Shown piece after piece: positions 34,721 through 44,261 of a stretch of 64,000 nt of DNA. Source of the DNA: an uncultured Bacilli bacterium (GTDB lineage: Bacteria > Bacillota_I > Bacilli_A > RF39 > UBA660); contig CAKOHH010000002.1 of NCBI GenBank assembly GCA_934085675.1, positions 62,001-126,000 of the forward strand, given 5' to 3'. The translations under genes were made by a program, and so were the position numbers. How positions within the stretch are numbered: position 1 is the stretch's first letter; each line of letters opens with the position of its first letter. A model generated the notes under the pieces. That model made no database searches. It saw only the letters and a list, made by a program, of their open reading frames with translations, and was not told the DNA's origin.

Positions 34721-36388
34721 ATGAATAATGAAAATTATAATAACAATATTAACACGGACAACAATCCTTTTAATTACAGTAATAATTATATAAATCAAAA
34801 TTATCCGCAAAATACACAATCTCAAAATAATATGGGAAGTAGTAATAAGTCAAAATTAAAAATAATAATAATTATATTATTAGTCATCGTTATCTTAGCT
34901 GCGATAGGGTTATTTTTATACTTTAAAAAAGATAAAATAAAAAATAATAATTTAGATATGCATTATTCTACGGCATTTTTTATTCAAAATAGTAATAGAA
35001 GATATGCTTTGTTTAATGATGATGGAAGTCAATTAACAGATTTTATATTTGCTGATGTAAGTAATTTTGCCAATGGTACAGCCTTTGTAAAAAAAGATGG
35101 GGCTTATGGAATTATTGATGAAAATGGAAAAATGACAGTTGACTTTGGAAAATATAAGAATATTACTGACGTAGCAGGAATGTATAAAGTATATGATGAA
35201 GATGAACATTCTTATTTAATAAATGGTTCAGGGAAAGTATTGTATAGTATGGAAAATATGAGCTTACATACTTATATGCTGTCGGATAATTATTCAATAT
35301 TGGAAGACGAAAAAAACAAGACTTATAAAGTTTTAAATTATGAAGGACAAGCCATGTTAACTTTTCCTATTGATGATAATGTAGAGGATTCTCCTTCTAC
35401 AAACGAACATAAAGGCTATATTTCTGTGTTTTACAATAAAAAAAATTATGTGTTAAATCTTCAAACTGCAAAAGAAATTACTTCTTTTAATTCAGATTTA
35501 CATTATTGTGTTAATAATGTTGTAGAAGATGGGAAGATAATCACTCTTAATTCATGTGTGGCGTGGTTTGAAAATCAAGAAAAAACATATTATAAATTTA
35601 TAAAAGATGGTAAATTATATGATTTAACTGATAAATGTGAAAAAGTTTATTATTCTGAAGACAATTTAGTCTGCTATAACAATCATAAAAATTATTTGTT
35701 AGACTCTAATTTAAATGTCGGTATTGAAACTTCTGGTAAAGCCTATTTCGACAATGATACTTACGCTATAGATAGCTTTTCAAATGGTGTTGATTTTTAT
35801 GATAATGGTAAAGTTATAAAAAATGTTAAATGTCGATGGTTAGAAAAAGAAGACTATATGAAAAACGGTTTATATATTTTACGTACTTATGATAGCAAAG
35901 AATGTAAAACAAAGTCTGGTACTTATGAATACTATAACTCTAATGGCGAAAATGTTTTTGGAAAATCTTTTAAAGTGGCCAAACCATTTGATAGAAACAA
36001 CCTGGCAGTCGTTAGTGATGATAAAGAAAACTATTATTTAATTGATTTAGCAGGTAAAAAGGTAAGCAGTGATTATTCTGATATCTCTCTTTCTTCAGGG
36101 TATTATATTGTCACTAAAGATGATTTAGAAGGTATTATTGATAAAGATGGAAATGTGATAGTAGATTGTTTGTATTTAGATGTGGACACGATAGAAAAAC
36201 AAAATAAAAAATATGCTGAATTAACAACATCTGATTCTAAATACGTTTTGTATGATTTAGAAAATGGTACTGAATTAGTAACTTTCAATAGTGAACCGAC
36301 TTTTAATGAACATTATATAACGGTAACAGAGGATGATCATATGAAGTATTACACATATAACGGCAAAATGATTTATGAAAAAAATTAG
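34721..36388 (+). CDS. Membrane-anchored WG-repeat-like protein
   Basis: 555 aa from ATG 34721; a GTG at 34709 abuts the previous stop and GTGGTGAT serves as ribosome binding site. Asn-rich N-terminus, one membrane helix (about 45-67, IIIIILLVIVILAAIGLFLYF), then an external beta-rich region with repeated modules of the type FANGTAFVKKDGAYGIIDENGK, resembling WG/KWG repeats. Later copies: NLAVVSDDKENYYLIDLAGK and GYYIVTKDDLEGIIDKDGN. Such repeats form propeller-like surfaces. No enzymatic motif. It lacks the zinc ribbon of its neighbours. Confidence 0.7.
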   Translation: MNNENYNNNINTDNNPFNYSNNYINQNYPQNTQSQNNMGSSNKSKLKIIIIILLVIVILAAIGLFLYFKKDKIKNNNLDMHYSTAFFIQNSNRRYALFNDDGSQLTDFIFADVSNFANGTAFVKKDGAYGIIDENGKMTVDFGKYKNITDVAGMYKVYDEDEHSYLINGSGKVLYSMENMSLHTYMLSDNYSILEDEKNKTYKVLNYEGQAMLTFPIDDNVEDSPSTNEHKGYISVFYNKKNYVLNLQTAKEITSFNSDLHYCVNNVVEDGKIITLNSCVAWFENQEKTYYKFIKDGKLYDLTDKCEKVYYSEDNLVCYNNHKNYLLDSNLNVGIETSGKAYFDNDTYAIDSFSNGVDFYDNGKVIKNVKCRWLEKEDYMKNGLYILRTYDSKECKTKSGTYEYYNSNGENVFGKSFKVAKPFDRNNLAVVSDDKENYYLIDLAGKKVSSDYSDISLSSGYYIVTKDDLEGIIDKDGNVIVDCLYLDVDTIEKQNKKYAELTTSDSKYVLYDLENGTELVTFNSEPTFNEHYITVTEDDHMKYYTYNGKMIYEKN

Positions 36389-36400
36389 GAGGTAAATGTA

Positions 36401-36997
36401 ATGGAATTTTTAAAAAACAAGAGAGTGTTAGCGCTTATTGGCCTTATTTGTTTATTTTTAGGTGTTATCATGCCATATTTTCAAGTCTCTATATTTGGCT
36501 ACACTTATGAAATTAAATTGTGGGGATATTGGGAAGGTAAAGTAATGTTGCTTTTAATAATAGCCAACGTTATGTTTATATTCAAGGATTACATTGAAAA
36601 ATATGTTCCTCAATTATTTAATACAGATTTAGGAAATAAAATTCAAAATGCTAATCCTAAATTGGCAATTATCCCAACTATTGGAGTGGCAGCCTTTGCT
36701 ATTTGGCTATATATCAGTTTAGATATTGATACAACTTATTTAGAACATGGCTTCGGATTTTGGTGCTTATGGATAGGCGTTATTTGCCTAGTTGGTCATA
36801 CTATTTTCTATAAAAAGGATTCAAGCATCAATTCATCTGCTATAAATTATTCACAAGTAACACCATCACCACAAAGCCAAACAAATTATTTTCAGCCATC
36901 ATCAAATGTAGAACAAAATGTGAAATTCTGTCCTTCCTGTGGCAATAAATGTAATGCAAATGCTGATAGGTGCTTTATGTGTGGAAGACAATTTTAA
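36401..36997 (+). CDS. Membrane protein with C-terminal zinc ribbon
   Basis: 198 aa. Four hydrophobic segments (about 9-28, 43-61, 84-104, 118-136), a Ser/Gln/Pro-rich linker, and a C-terminal zinc ribbon CPSCGNKCNANADRCFMCG ending the protein. Reversed in order compared with the neighbouring N-terminal ribbon proteins. AGGAGG precedes the ATG. It is the last gene before a terminator, so the operon runs 31104-36997. Confidence 0.7.
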   Translation: MEFLKNKRVLALIGLICLFLGVIMPYFQVSIFGYTYEIKLWGYWEGKVMLLLIIANVMFIFKDYIEKYVPQLFNTDLGNKIQNANPKLAIIPTIGVAAFAIWLYISLDIDTTYLEHGFGFWCLWIGVICLVGHTIFYKKDSSINSSAINYSQVTPSPQSQTNYFQPSSNVEQNVKFCPSCGNKCNANADRCFMCGRQF

Positions 36998-37050
36998 AGA
37001 CTCAAATATTACTGCTGGATTAATTATTACACCAGTTAAAGTAAAAGGAT

Positions 37051-37087
37051 AAAAAAGAGATAACCGATTACTTTGGTTATCTTTTTT
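37051..37087 (+). terminator. Terminator of the SPFH/zinc-ribbon operon
   Basis: AAAAAAGAGATAACC / GGTTATCTTTTTT arms around a 9-nt loop. Confidence 0.8.
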
Positions 37088-37235
37088 GCAAGATATAATA
37101 GGTCTAAAAAATAAGACTGCTTTATTTACAGTGGAAAGAGTATTAAATTGTAGAAAAAACTTTTACTAAGACAAAGTTATACTCTATAAAAATGACTAAT
37201 ACTCATTCTAAATTAAGATAGAAAGGAAAATATAT

Positions 37236-40022
37236 ATGTTTTGCCCAAATTGTGGACATAAAATTAATGACAATGAAGACTTTTGCTCAGAATGTGGTAC
37301 TCATGTGGATAGACAATTATTAAATAATATTCCAGAGCAGAATTTTAATAATGATAATCAAGAAACGCTATCAGAGCAATTAGCTCAAAATAATCCTTTA
37401 ATTCCTTTATTAAAAAAATTCAAAATGTTATTGGGAAAAGGAAAAAATTTTGTTTTGCAACATAAAAAGCCTTTTGCCATGGCTACATCATGTTTATTAT
37501 TAATAATAATTGGGATAATTTTATTTAATAATTTCTATGATTTTACAAAATTAAGTTGGGATAATGAAAATAGCGATTCAGGTATAACTTATGTGGAACC
37601 AACCACCTTAACATTAAAGGTATTGGCTTTTGATAAAGAAAAAAAGCCAATTACAGATATAAAATTTAGTACCCAAAATGGAGAAATTCAAAGTGATGGA
37701 GCAACAGTAAAATGGAAATTGCCAAAAGAAGAAGGAACTTATACGATTACAGCTGAAGCTCCAAGCGGTAAAAAAATTACAAAGGAAATAAAAGTTGTTT
37801 CTTTTGATGACAATAATCAACAATCTTTAGCAGGAATGATTGAAATTCCTGAAGATGAGGAAACTACAGATAGCGATAATGATGGTTTAAGCAATGCCAA
37901 AGAAAAAGAAATAGGAACAGATCCTTATTCTGCTGATTCCGATGAGGATGGTTTACCAGACAAACTTGAATTGGAACAAACGAAAACAGATCCTTTGAAG
38001 AAAGACACAGATGGTGATGGACTTAATGACGGTGATGAACTAGATTTAGGCTTAGATCCTTTAAAAATTGATTCTAAAGGAGATGGTATAAAAGATGGTG
38101 ATAGAACTTTAACTTATTCCCTTTCAGAAGAAAAACTAGGCGTTTCAATGCAAATAACTGGTAAAGGAAATATCGCCAGTACCACCATTGATAAAATAAA
38201 AAATGCAACTTTTGCGGATATGAATGGTCTTATGGATACCGTGTATAATTTTTATACAACGGGAACTATCGAAAAAGCTACAGTAACCATTAAATATAAT
38301 ATAGAAGATATTACAGCCAAAGGTATGGATGAAAATGGCTTGACTTTATACTATTTTAATGAAGATACTAAAAAATTAGAAGCCTTACCAACTGTTGTTG
38401 ATACACTAAATAAAACAATCACGGTTACATTACAACATTTTTCAAAATATGTTATAGGTGATAGCCATGCTGTTTTAACTAATTACAATTCACAAATAAT
38501 GTTTGTAATTGATAATTCAGTATCAATGTATAGCACTTCCCAGATGGTTGCGGCTGGTTATGATGATAGTGTCGGTGCGGTCGGTAATGATACCGATTTT
38601 AAAAGGTTAACTCTTACAAATAAAATGATAGAAAAATTTACGGGAAATTACCAATTTGGAGTTGCTGAATTTTCAGGAAATTATGTGAATTTATCTCAAT
38701 TTACAGATAATGTAGAATCTGTCAAAAAAAATGTTAACTCTATGAAGAGTTATTGGAATAGTAACGCAACTGGTACAAATATAATATCAGCTCTAAAAAA
38801 TAGTATAAATGAATTTAAGGAAGATGAAAATGGTCATTATGTAGTCTTACTTACCGATGGTAAAAATACAGAAGGTAGTTTGTCATCAAATAAAAACACT
38901 ATTATTAAAGAGGCAAAAGAAAAAAATGTAAAGATTTGTGTTATTGGTTTAGGTTCTGATATAGACACCAATGATTTAGATAACATTGCTGAGTCAACAG
39001 GTTGTGATTATTATAATGCCACAGATTCTTCAGCCTTAGATGAAATTTATTCCATTGTTGGTGCTGATATTAATTATAGTTTAGTAGATACAGACAATGA
39101 CAATAAAACGGATGGTATGATTCAAGCTAATAGTGGTTTCATTGTAACAAGAGATGGCTTTTCATTTAAAAATTTTAGTAGTAATAAATCGGAAGGTGGA
39201 CATTGCTATGGTATGGCAACGTTTGCTATGCTTCATTATAAAAATGAATTACCTATATCCTTACCTGCCAAAGATAATTCGAAATTTTACTTATCTTCTT
39301 TTCGTGGTTTTTCGTCAAATGGCTATAATTTAAGTAATACTTATTTTGCCAAACATGGTTCATTATATGATTATAAAATAACGAATAAAGCCTTGCAATT
39401 TTTTCTTTTAAGAGACAATAGGCCTGCCGATTATAGAGACAGAGTTGAGGATAGTACGTGGATGATTAAGAAAGAATACTATGATATGATGCAAAAAATT
39501 GGAGTAACCTTTTATACGGAAGATGTTAAAGATAAGAATAAAGATTTTACAAAGCGTCAGAATGCTTTATTAAATATCGATTCTGATCCGTTTAATACTG
39601 AGGTAGTAAAAGATGAAAGCCAGTTGCTAGATGCTATTTGGCGATTATTTATTTTACAGTCAGATGATAAAAAAACTACGTTTGGTGCCGAACCAGATAA
39701 GGCGTTTAATGAATTGTCCAATCAATTAAATAATGGTACGCCTCTTGTTCTTGGTATACATAATAAACATAGTCACGCCATAAATGCAATAAGGTTAATT
39801 CAAGATACTAATGATGCCAACAAATATAAAATAGAAGTATATGATAATAATTATCCTGGAGAAACAAGATATATTGAAGTTACACGTAGTAAGTATAGTA
39901 AATTTGCTTTAAATTACACAGCGTGGACAAATGAATATAGTTATAAATTTAAGTATGATATGGAAAATGATGGTACAATGGATAAGATATCCGTACAAAT
40001 AAGTTATCCTGAGATAAACTAA
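37236..40022 (+). CDS. Zinc-ribbon, TSP3-repeat, vWA protein with cysteine-protease-like C-terminus
   Basis: 928 aa multi-domain membrane protein. Order: zinc ribbon CPNCGHKINDNEDFCSECG (3-21); membrane helix about 80-99; Ig-like region; calcium-binding thrombospondin type 3-like repeats (DSDNDGLSN, DSDEDGLPD, DTDGDGLND; about 210-285); vWA domain from about 410 with MIDAS-like FVIDNSVSM and LLTDGKN; then about 300 residues with Cys657 in GGHCYGMA, His847 in HSHAINA and Asp870-Asn871 in VYDNNYPG, the order of a papain-like triad. The ribbon is probably cytosolic, the rest outside. It has its own transcription unit after a terminator. Function inferred only. Confidence 0.75.
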   Translation: MFCPNCGHKINDNEDFCSECGTHVDRQLLNNIPEQNFNNDNQETLSEQLAQNNPLIPLLKKFKMLLGKGKNFVLQHKKPFAMATSCLLLIIIGIILFNNFYDFTKLSWDNENSDSGITYVEPTTLTLKVLAFDKEKKPITDIKFSTQNGEIQSDGATVKWKLPKEEGTYTITAEAPSGKKITKEIKVVSFDDNNQQSLAGMIEIPEDEETTDSDNDGLSNAKEKEIGTDPYSADSDEDGLPDKLELEQTKTDPLKKDTDGDGLNDGDELDLGLDPLKIDSKGDGIKDGDRTLTYSLSEEKLGVSMQITGKGNIASTTIDKIKNATFADMNGLMDTVYNFYTTGTIEKATVTIKYNIEDITAKGMDENGLTLYYFNEDTKKLEALPTVVDTLNKTITVTLQHFSKYVIGDSHAVLTNYNSQIMFVIDNSVSMYSTSQMVAAGYDDSVGAVGNDTDFKRLTLTNKMIEKFTGNYQFGVAEFSGNYVNLSQFTDNVESVKKNVNSMKSYWNSNATGTNIISALKNSINEFKEDENGHYVVLLTDGKNTEGSLSSNKNTIIKEAKEKNVKICVIGLGSDIDTNDLDNIAESTGCDYYNATDSSALDEIYSIVGADINYSLVDTDNDNKTDGMIQANSGFIVTRDGFSFKNFSSNKSEGGHCYGMATFAMLHYKNELPISLPAKDNSKFYLSSFRGFSSNGYNLSNTYFAKHGSLYDYKITNKALQFFLLRDNRPADYRDRVEDSTWMIKKEYYDMMQKIGVTFYTEDVKDKNKDFTKRQNALLNIDSDPFNTEVVKDESQLLDAIWRLFILQSDDKKTTFGAEPDKAFNELSNQLNNGTPLVLGIHNKHSHAINAIRLIQDTNDANKYKIEVYDNNYPGETRYIEVTRSKYSKFALNYTAWTNEYSYKFKYDMENDGTMDKISVQISYPEIN

Positions 40023-40050
40023 AATACTTTATTCTGTTTAAAATCATTAA

Positions 40051-40088
40051 AAAGCAATGAGAAATATGATAAACTCATTGTCTTTTTT
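40051..40088 (+). terminator. Terminator after the vWA protein gene
   Basis: AAAGCAATGAG / CTCATTGTCTTT arms with a T run. Confidence 0.75.
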
Positions 40089-40101
40089 AAAAGTTCTTGT
40101 A

Positions 40102-40130
40102 TTTACTGTATTTTAATTTTTTGTTATACT
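40102..40130 (+). promoter_or_regulatory. Promoter of transketolase-like gene
   Basis: TTTACT 40102-40107, 17-nt spacer, TATACT 40125-40130. Confidence 0.5.
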
Positions 40131-40159
40131 AATAATAGAGAATAAAAGGAGAGGACAAA

Positions 40160-42139
40160 ATGAATCAAAGTGATATTAAGGCCTTAAATGAATTAAAAAT
40201 GTTAAGCATTGATATGATAAATAATGCCAAAGGGGGACATCCTGGAACGGTTTTATCCATGGCACCTGTGATGTACACTCTTTTTACGCGTGTTTTAAGG
40301 GTTGATAGTAAAAATAATAATTATTTCAATCGTGATAGAGTTATTCTTTCTTCTAGTGGACTTGCACCTTTATATTACGCTATGTGTTATATGGCAGGTT
40401 ATCCTCTTACTAAAGAAAATCTTATGAACTATCGCCGTTTAAATGGACTACCTGCTACCCCAGAACTTCATAACCCATTATTTATGGATGCAACTACTGG
40501 AAACGCAGGAGACGGAGTAGGTGTAAGTACTGGTCTTGCTTTAGGAAGAAGATATATTGAATCTTTAATTAAAGAAGAAGATAATAAAATTAATTTATAT
40601 GATTTTACCACTTATTGCTTTTTAAGTGACGCAGATATGATGAGTGGGGCAAGCCTTGAAGCCTTTTCTTTTGCTGGTAGTCAAAAATTAGGCCATCTCG
40701 TCTTTTTATACGACAATAATAGAATTGGTATGGAAGGAAGTTTAGATACTGTTTTTGATGAAAATTTAACGAAATCATTTGAGGCTAAGGGATTTTATGT
40801 CGACACTTTAAAAGGTGACGTTACTATAAAAGATATTGAAAAAGCTATTTTAAATGCTCGTTCTCTTAATAAACCAGCCTTACTCATTTTCAATACCGTC
40901 ATTGGTAAAGATTCATTTAATGAAGGTAAAAATATTTTACATTCAGGCGTTCTTTCTTTTGATGATACAAATAACTTAAGAAGAAAATATAACTTATTTT
41001 TACCACCTTTTGAAATATCTAAAGATTCTTTGATTTTTATTGAATCGCAAATGACAACTCGGATGCAAAAAGTAAAAGAAAAATGGAATGAAAGTTATGC
41101 TCGAGCTAAAAATATTAATAATGAAAATTTAAATAATATTTTGTATTTATTAGAAAACGGTACTACGGATATTTCTTTTGCCAGTGAAAATTATAAAATT
41201 AATGATGCTTATCGTGAACCATTAATTGAAACTAATAATAAAGTTATGAATTTAATAAGTCCTAAAAGTAATTTATTTTTAGGAGGAAGTGCCGGCTTAA
41301 GTCTATATTGCCGTACTAATTTAAATGGCTTTCAATATATGAATGAAAATAGCCCTAAAGCTAAAAATATTCGCTTTGGCGTAAGAGAAAGAGCAATGGG
41401 TTATATTGTAAATGGAATGTCTTTACTAGGCTTACGAGTTTTTTCTTCTACTTTACTTAGCTACGCAGATGAAATGAAATCTTCTATTAGACAAGGTGCC
41501 ATTATGAGCCTTCCAGTCACTTACATATTTACTCATGATTCTTTATATAACAGCGAAGAGGGTAGTTTAAATATTCCCGTAGAACAATTAGATATGTTAA
41601 GGTCTATTCCTAATTTGTATGTCTTTAGACCAAGTGATATTGAAGAAGTTATGGGGGCTTGGGAAACCATTTTAAAAATCAAAAAGCCATGTGCTTTAAT
41701 TATTACTAAAAATGATAGTCCTAAATTACCTAATTCCAGTGCTAAAAAGGTAATTGGGGGAGCCTATATTATTAAAAGTGAAAAAACAAGGTTAGACGGG
41801 ATTATTATTTCTAGCGGTAGTGAACTTATCAGTGCAATGCAAATAGCTTATGATCTAGAAATGAAAGGCCTAGATATTCGTGTTGTTTCTATGCCATCAC
41901 TAGAACTTTTTAAACTTCAAGATAAAACTTATAAAGAAAGTATTTTACCACCTCATGTTAAAACAGTCGTTATAGAATCTTCTTTGGGTTTATCTTTAAA
42001 AGAATACGCGACAAATGAAGATTATCTTTTAAATATAACGGATTATCCAAATAACGGTCTTCCTATTGAAGTTTTACAACAGATGAGTTTTGATTATGAT
42101 AGTTTAAAATTAAAAGTAGAATCTTTGCTTTCTAAGTAG
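40160..42139 (+). CDS. tkt: Divergent transketolase
   Basis: 659 aa, normal transketolase length with ThDP-binding, pyrimidine-binding and C-terminal domains. Conserved: GGHPG with His27, FGVRERAMGYIVNG carrying the catalytic Glu, and THDSL. Unusual: the GHGS His is replaced (LSSSGLAP), the ThDP GDG motif reads SDA, and the GPTHQP His is Asn471 (GSLNIP). These positions contact sugar phosphate or ThDP in E. coli TktA. It may use other substrates or have low activity; the window also encodes Xfp. AAAGGAGAGG precedes the ATG. Confidence 0.8.
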   Translation: MNQSDIKALNELKMLSIDMINNAKGGHPGTVLSMAPVMYTLFTRVLRVDSKNNNYFNRDRVILSSSGLAPLYYAMCYMAGYPLTKENLMNYRRLNGLPATPELHNPLFMDATTGNAGDGVGVSTGLALGRRYIESLIKEEDNKINLYDFTTYCFLSDADMMSGASLEAFSFAGSQKLGHLVFLYDNNRIGMEGSLDTVFDENLTKSFEAKGFYVDTLKGDVTIKDIEKAILNARSLNKPALLIFNTVIGKDSFNEGKNILHSGVLSFDDTNNLRRKYNLFLPPFEISKDSLIFIESQMTTRMQKVKEKWNESYARAKNINNENLNNILYLLENGTTDISFASENYKINDAYREPLIETNNKVMNLISPKSNLFLGGSAGLSLYCRTNLNGFQYMNENSPKAKNIRFGVRERAMGYIVNGMSLLGLRVFSSTLLSYADEMKSSIRQGAIMSLPVTYIFTHDSLYNSEEGSLNIPVEQLDMLRSIPNLYVFRPSDIEEVMGAWETILKIKKPCALIITKNDSPKLPNSSAKKVIGGAYIIKSEKTRLDGIIISSGSELISAMQIAYDLEMKGLDIRVVSMPSLELFKLQDKTYKESILPPHVKTVVIESSLGLSLKEYATNEDYLLNITDYPNNGLPIEVLQQMSFDYDSLKLKVESLLSK

Positions 42140-42194
42140 TTAATTCGACAAAATGTTTTCAACTTTTTTGCTATTCTAAAGAGGGTGAAAAAGG

Positions 42195-42620
42195 ATGAGA
42201 ACATTTTATTTTTTTGAAATTAAACCAGAGTTAGTGGTTTTATTAAAAGATAATCCTTATGAGTTATTTAAAACATTAGAAACAATTTATTATAAAAATA
42301 TAGATTTAGAAACAAGTTATCAATTTATTAGACAACTTATTAATCCTATTTCTATTAAAAATTTAGATATTTCTTTATTTAAACATTATAAAGAAAATTA
42401 TTTTTATACCAAATACAAAAATGTTCATTCTTTACATGATGTTTTTAGAAAAGAAAATACTATTTTGAAATTATATAAAACTTATTTAAAAATGGAAACA
42501 AATGTAGTTAAACCTAAATTTTTTGAAGAACTACAAAAAAATCACAACTTTTTTGTTTGTGATTTTAAAGAAAAAGATTATTTTTGGATGGACTCTTTAT
42601 CTTTTACAATGATAGGTTGA
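42195..42620 (+). CDS. SirA-like protein (sporulation inhibitor of replication), tentative
   Basis: 141 aa. N-terminus MRTFYFFEIKPELV, a middle RQLINPISIKNLDI, and a C-terminal FFVCDFKEKDYFWMDSL fit the outline of SirA, a short protein that binds DnaA to stop replication during sporulation. Length agrees (Bacillus SirA is about 148 aa), and the genome carries other spore genes. Identity is low by eye, so this is a suggestion. Its last 43 nt overlap the convergent tmcAL gene. Confidence 0.4.
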   Translation: MRTFYFFEIKPELVVLLKDNPYELFKTLETIYYKNIDLETSYQFIRQLINPISIKNLDISLFKHYKENYFYTKYKNVHSLHDVFRKENTILKLYKTYLKMETNVVKPKFFEELQKNHNFFVCDFKEKDYFWMDSLSFTMIG

Positions 42621-43687
42621 TTTAAATTATCAAAAATCATCGTTTTTTTAGAAGATAAAATCTGATATAAATAAGATGCTCTTTTTTCAATTTCATAAAC
42701 GCGACTACTATAATCTATTGAAGTCCTTAAAGAAGGCTTATTGTTTTTTAAGTAGTCTTGACCGCGTTTGTTAAAACCTAAAATTTTTACATACGTTAAA
42801 GGGGTTATAACATCTTCTTTCGTGATACCAAGTAAAATATGAATGAGCATTCTATTTAGACGGTTGTAAGTATATCGTTTGCTTTTTAAATGCTCTAAAA
42901 GTTCTTTTAATGTTTGAACATTTAATATTTCTTTTTTTAATTTGTTATCTAAGCCTTCTGTTACGTCTAAATAAGCGTTTAAATTGTTTTCAGTAAGTAT
43001 CTTAAAGCGAAGAAACTCGAAAAGCAAAGATTCATTAATTTTATTTAAGGCTTCTAAAGATTCTTTTGGCATATAGAAAGAAACGTCTTCTTTTTTTTCT
43101 AGTTTATGACGGATATTAGAAGCAGAGATAATTTTTTCTTTTGCTTTAATATCATGAAAATCATTGGTTCTTAAAATAGTTTCATAGGTCATATCATAAT
43201 TATTTTTTAAAATAGCCTTAATATAAGAAATTGCTAAAATGTCATTAGGTCCGATTTTTTCTTCTTCCTTTAAAGCTTCATTTAATCGTTCGGGATAAGA
43301 AAGAGGACTTTTTTTAAGGCAGAAATTTTCTTCTAATTGTAATGAGGCTAAATGGTGAAGTTTTAGGGTATCTTCCGTTTCACTACCAAAAATGATTTTT
43401 TTAACACCTAAGTGATGTAATAAAGAAACACTTATATTAGCAAAAGTATCTGCTGATTGTGTTCCAAATAGGGTGGGAAGTTCAATAACGATATCTACCT
43501 TATTTATAAGGGCAATCTTTGTTTTATCTTCTTTACTTAAAAGACTTATTTGGCCTCTTTCTAAAAAATAACCATTTAAACATAAAATAATTAAAGAAGA
43601 GGGATATTTCTTTTTAATTTCTTCTATGTGATAGATATGACCGTTATGAAAAGGAGAGTATTCACAGATAATACCAATAATTTGCAT
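42578..43687 (-). CDS. tmcAL: tRNA(Met) cytidine acetate ligase TmcAL
   Basis: 369 aa. Nucleotidyltransferase-fold enzyme that uses acetate and ATP to make N4-acetylcytidine at the wobble base of elongator tRNA-Met. Hallmarks: GIICEYSPFHNGHIYHI (the HxGH motif), GYFLERGQISLLSKEDKTKIAL, VIELPTLFGTQSADTFA and KIIFGSETED, followed by RTNDFHDIKAKEKIISASNIR. AGGTG precedes the ATG on the minus strand. Convergent overlap with the SirA-like gene, divergent from yceD. Confidence 0.9.
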   Translation of the reverse strand: MQIIGIICEYSPFHNGHIYHIEEIKKKYPSSLIILCLNGYFLERGQISLLSKEDKTKIALINKVDIVIELPTLFGTQSADTFANISVSLLHHLGVKKIIFGSETEDTLKLHHLASLQLEENFCLKKSPLSYPERLNEALKEEEKIGPNDILAISYIKAILKNNYDMTYETILRTNDFHDIKAKEKIISASNIRHKLEKKEDVSFYMPKESLEALNKINESLLFEFLRFKILTENNLNAYLDVTEGLDNKLKKEILNVQTLKELLEHLKSKRYTYNRLNRMLIHILLGITKEDVITPLTYVKILGFNKRGQDYLKNNKPSLRTSIDYSSRVYEIEKRASYLYQILSSKKTMIFDNLNQPIIVKDKESIQK

Positions 43688-43748
43688 TTTTTCACCTCTT
43701 TTTTTAGTTTATCATGAACTCCTACTTGTGTAAAATAATTTTTAAAGG

Positions 43749-43754
43749 TATAAT
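43749..43754 (+). promoter_or_regulatory. -10 box of the yceD-rpmF operon
   Basis: TATAAT only 2 nt before the ATG at 43757. This argues that translation starts at GTG 43781 behind AAAGGTGAT rather than at that ATG. Confidence 0.5.
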
Positions 43755-43780
43755 ACATGTACAGAAGAAAGGTGATAAAT

Positions 43781-44257
43781 GTGGATTTACAAAAAGTATT
43801 TGTCCGTCCTTTACATGAGAATGTTTCCATTCAGTTAGATAAAGAACTTTATGAGCCTACTGGCATTTTAGAGATACCTCCTTTTAATTTATCTATTGAT
43901 ATTCTTTTGGATGCTAATCAAGATTATCATTTAGTTTTAAAAGCAGATTTAACACTTACTTTAAGTGACGCGAGAACTTGTAAACCAGTGTCTTATCCTG
44001 TTCATCTTGATTTTGAAGAAAAAATTGCAGAAGACAGTGAAATATGTGGCAGATTTTTGGAAAATTCACAAAATACACTTGATATTCTGAGTATTTTATG
44101 GGAAAATATTGTACTGGAAATTCCAATTAGTTATACCGAATCTGATGAGTTAAATCTTAAAGAGGAAGGTTATCAAGTAAATGGGAATGAGAGTGGAGAA
44201 AATATCGATCCAAGGCTAGCTCCTCTATTGGAGTTATTGGATAAGGAAAAGGAGTGA
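43781..44257 (+). CDS. yceD: YceD/DUF177 family protein
   Basis: 158 aa from GTG 43781. The family motif CKPVSYPVHLDFEEKI and the C-terminal ENIDPRLAPLLELLDKEKE (matching the conserved DPR..L..L end) are clear. DUF177 proteins are encoded next to rpmF across bacteria and are linked to 23S rRNA maturation and ribosome assembly. The L32 gene begins 4 nt after the stop, so the two are coupled. The longer frame from ATG 43757 would start almost at the promoter. Confidence 0.85.
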   Translation: MDLQKVFVRPLHENVSIQLDKELYEPTGILEIPPFNLSIDILLDANQDYHLVLKADLTLTLSDARTCKPVSYPVHLDFEEKIAEDSEICGRFLENSQNTLDILSILWENIVLEIPISYTESDELNLKEEGYQVNGNESGENIDPRLAPLLELLDKEKE

Positions 44258-44261
44258 AACT

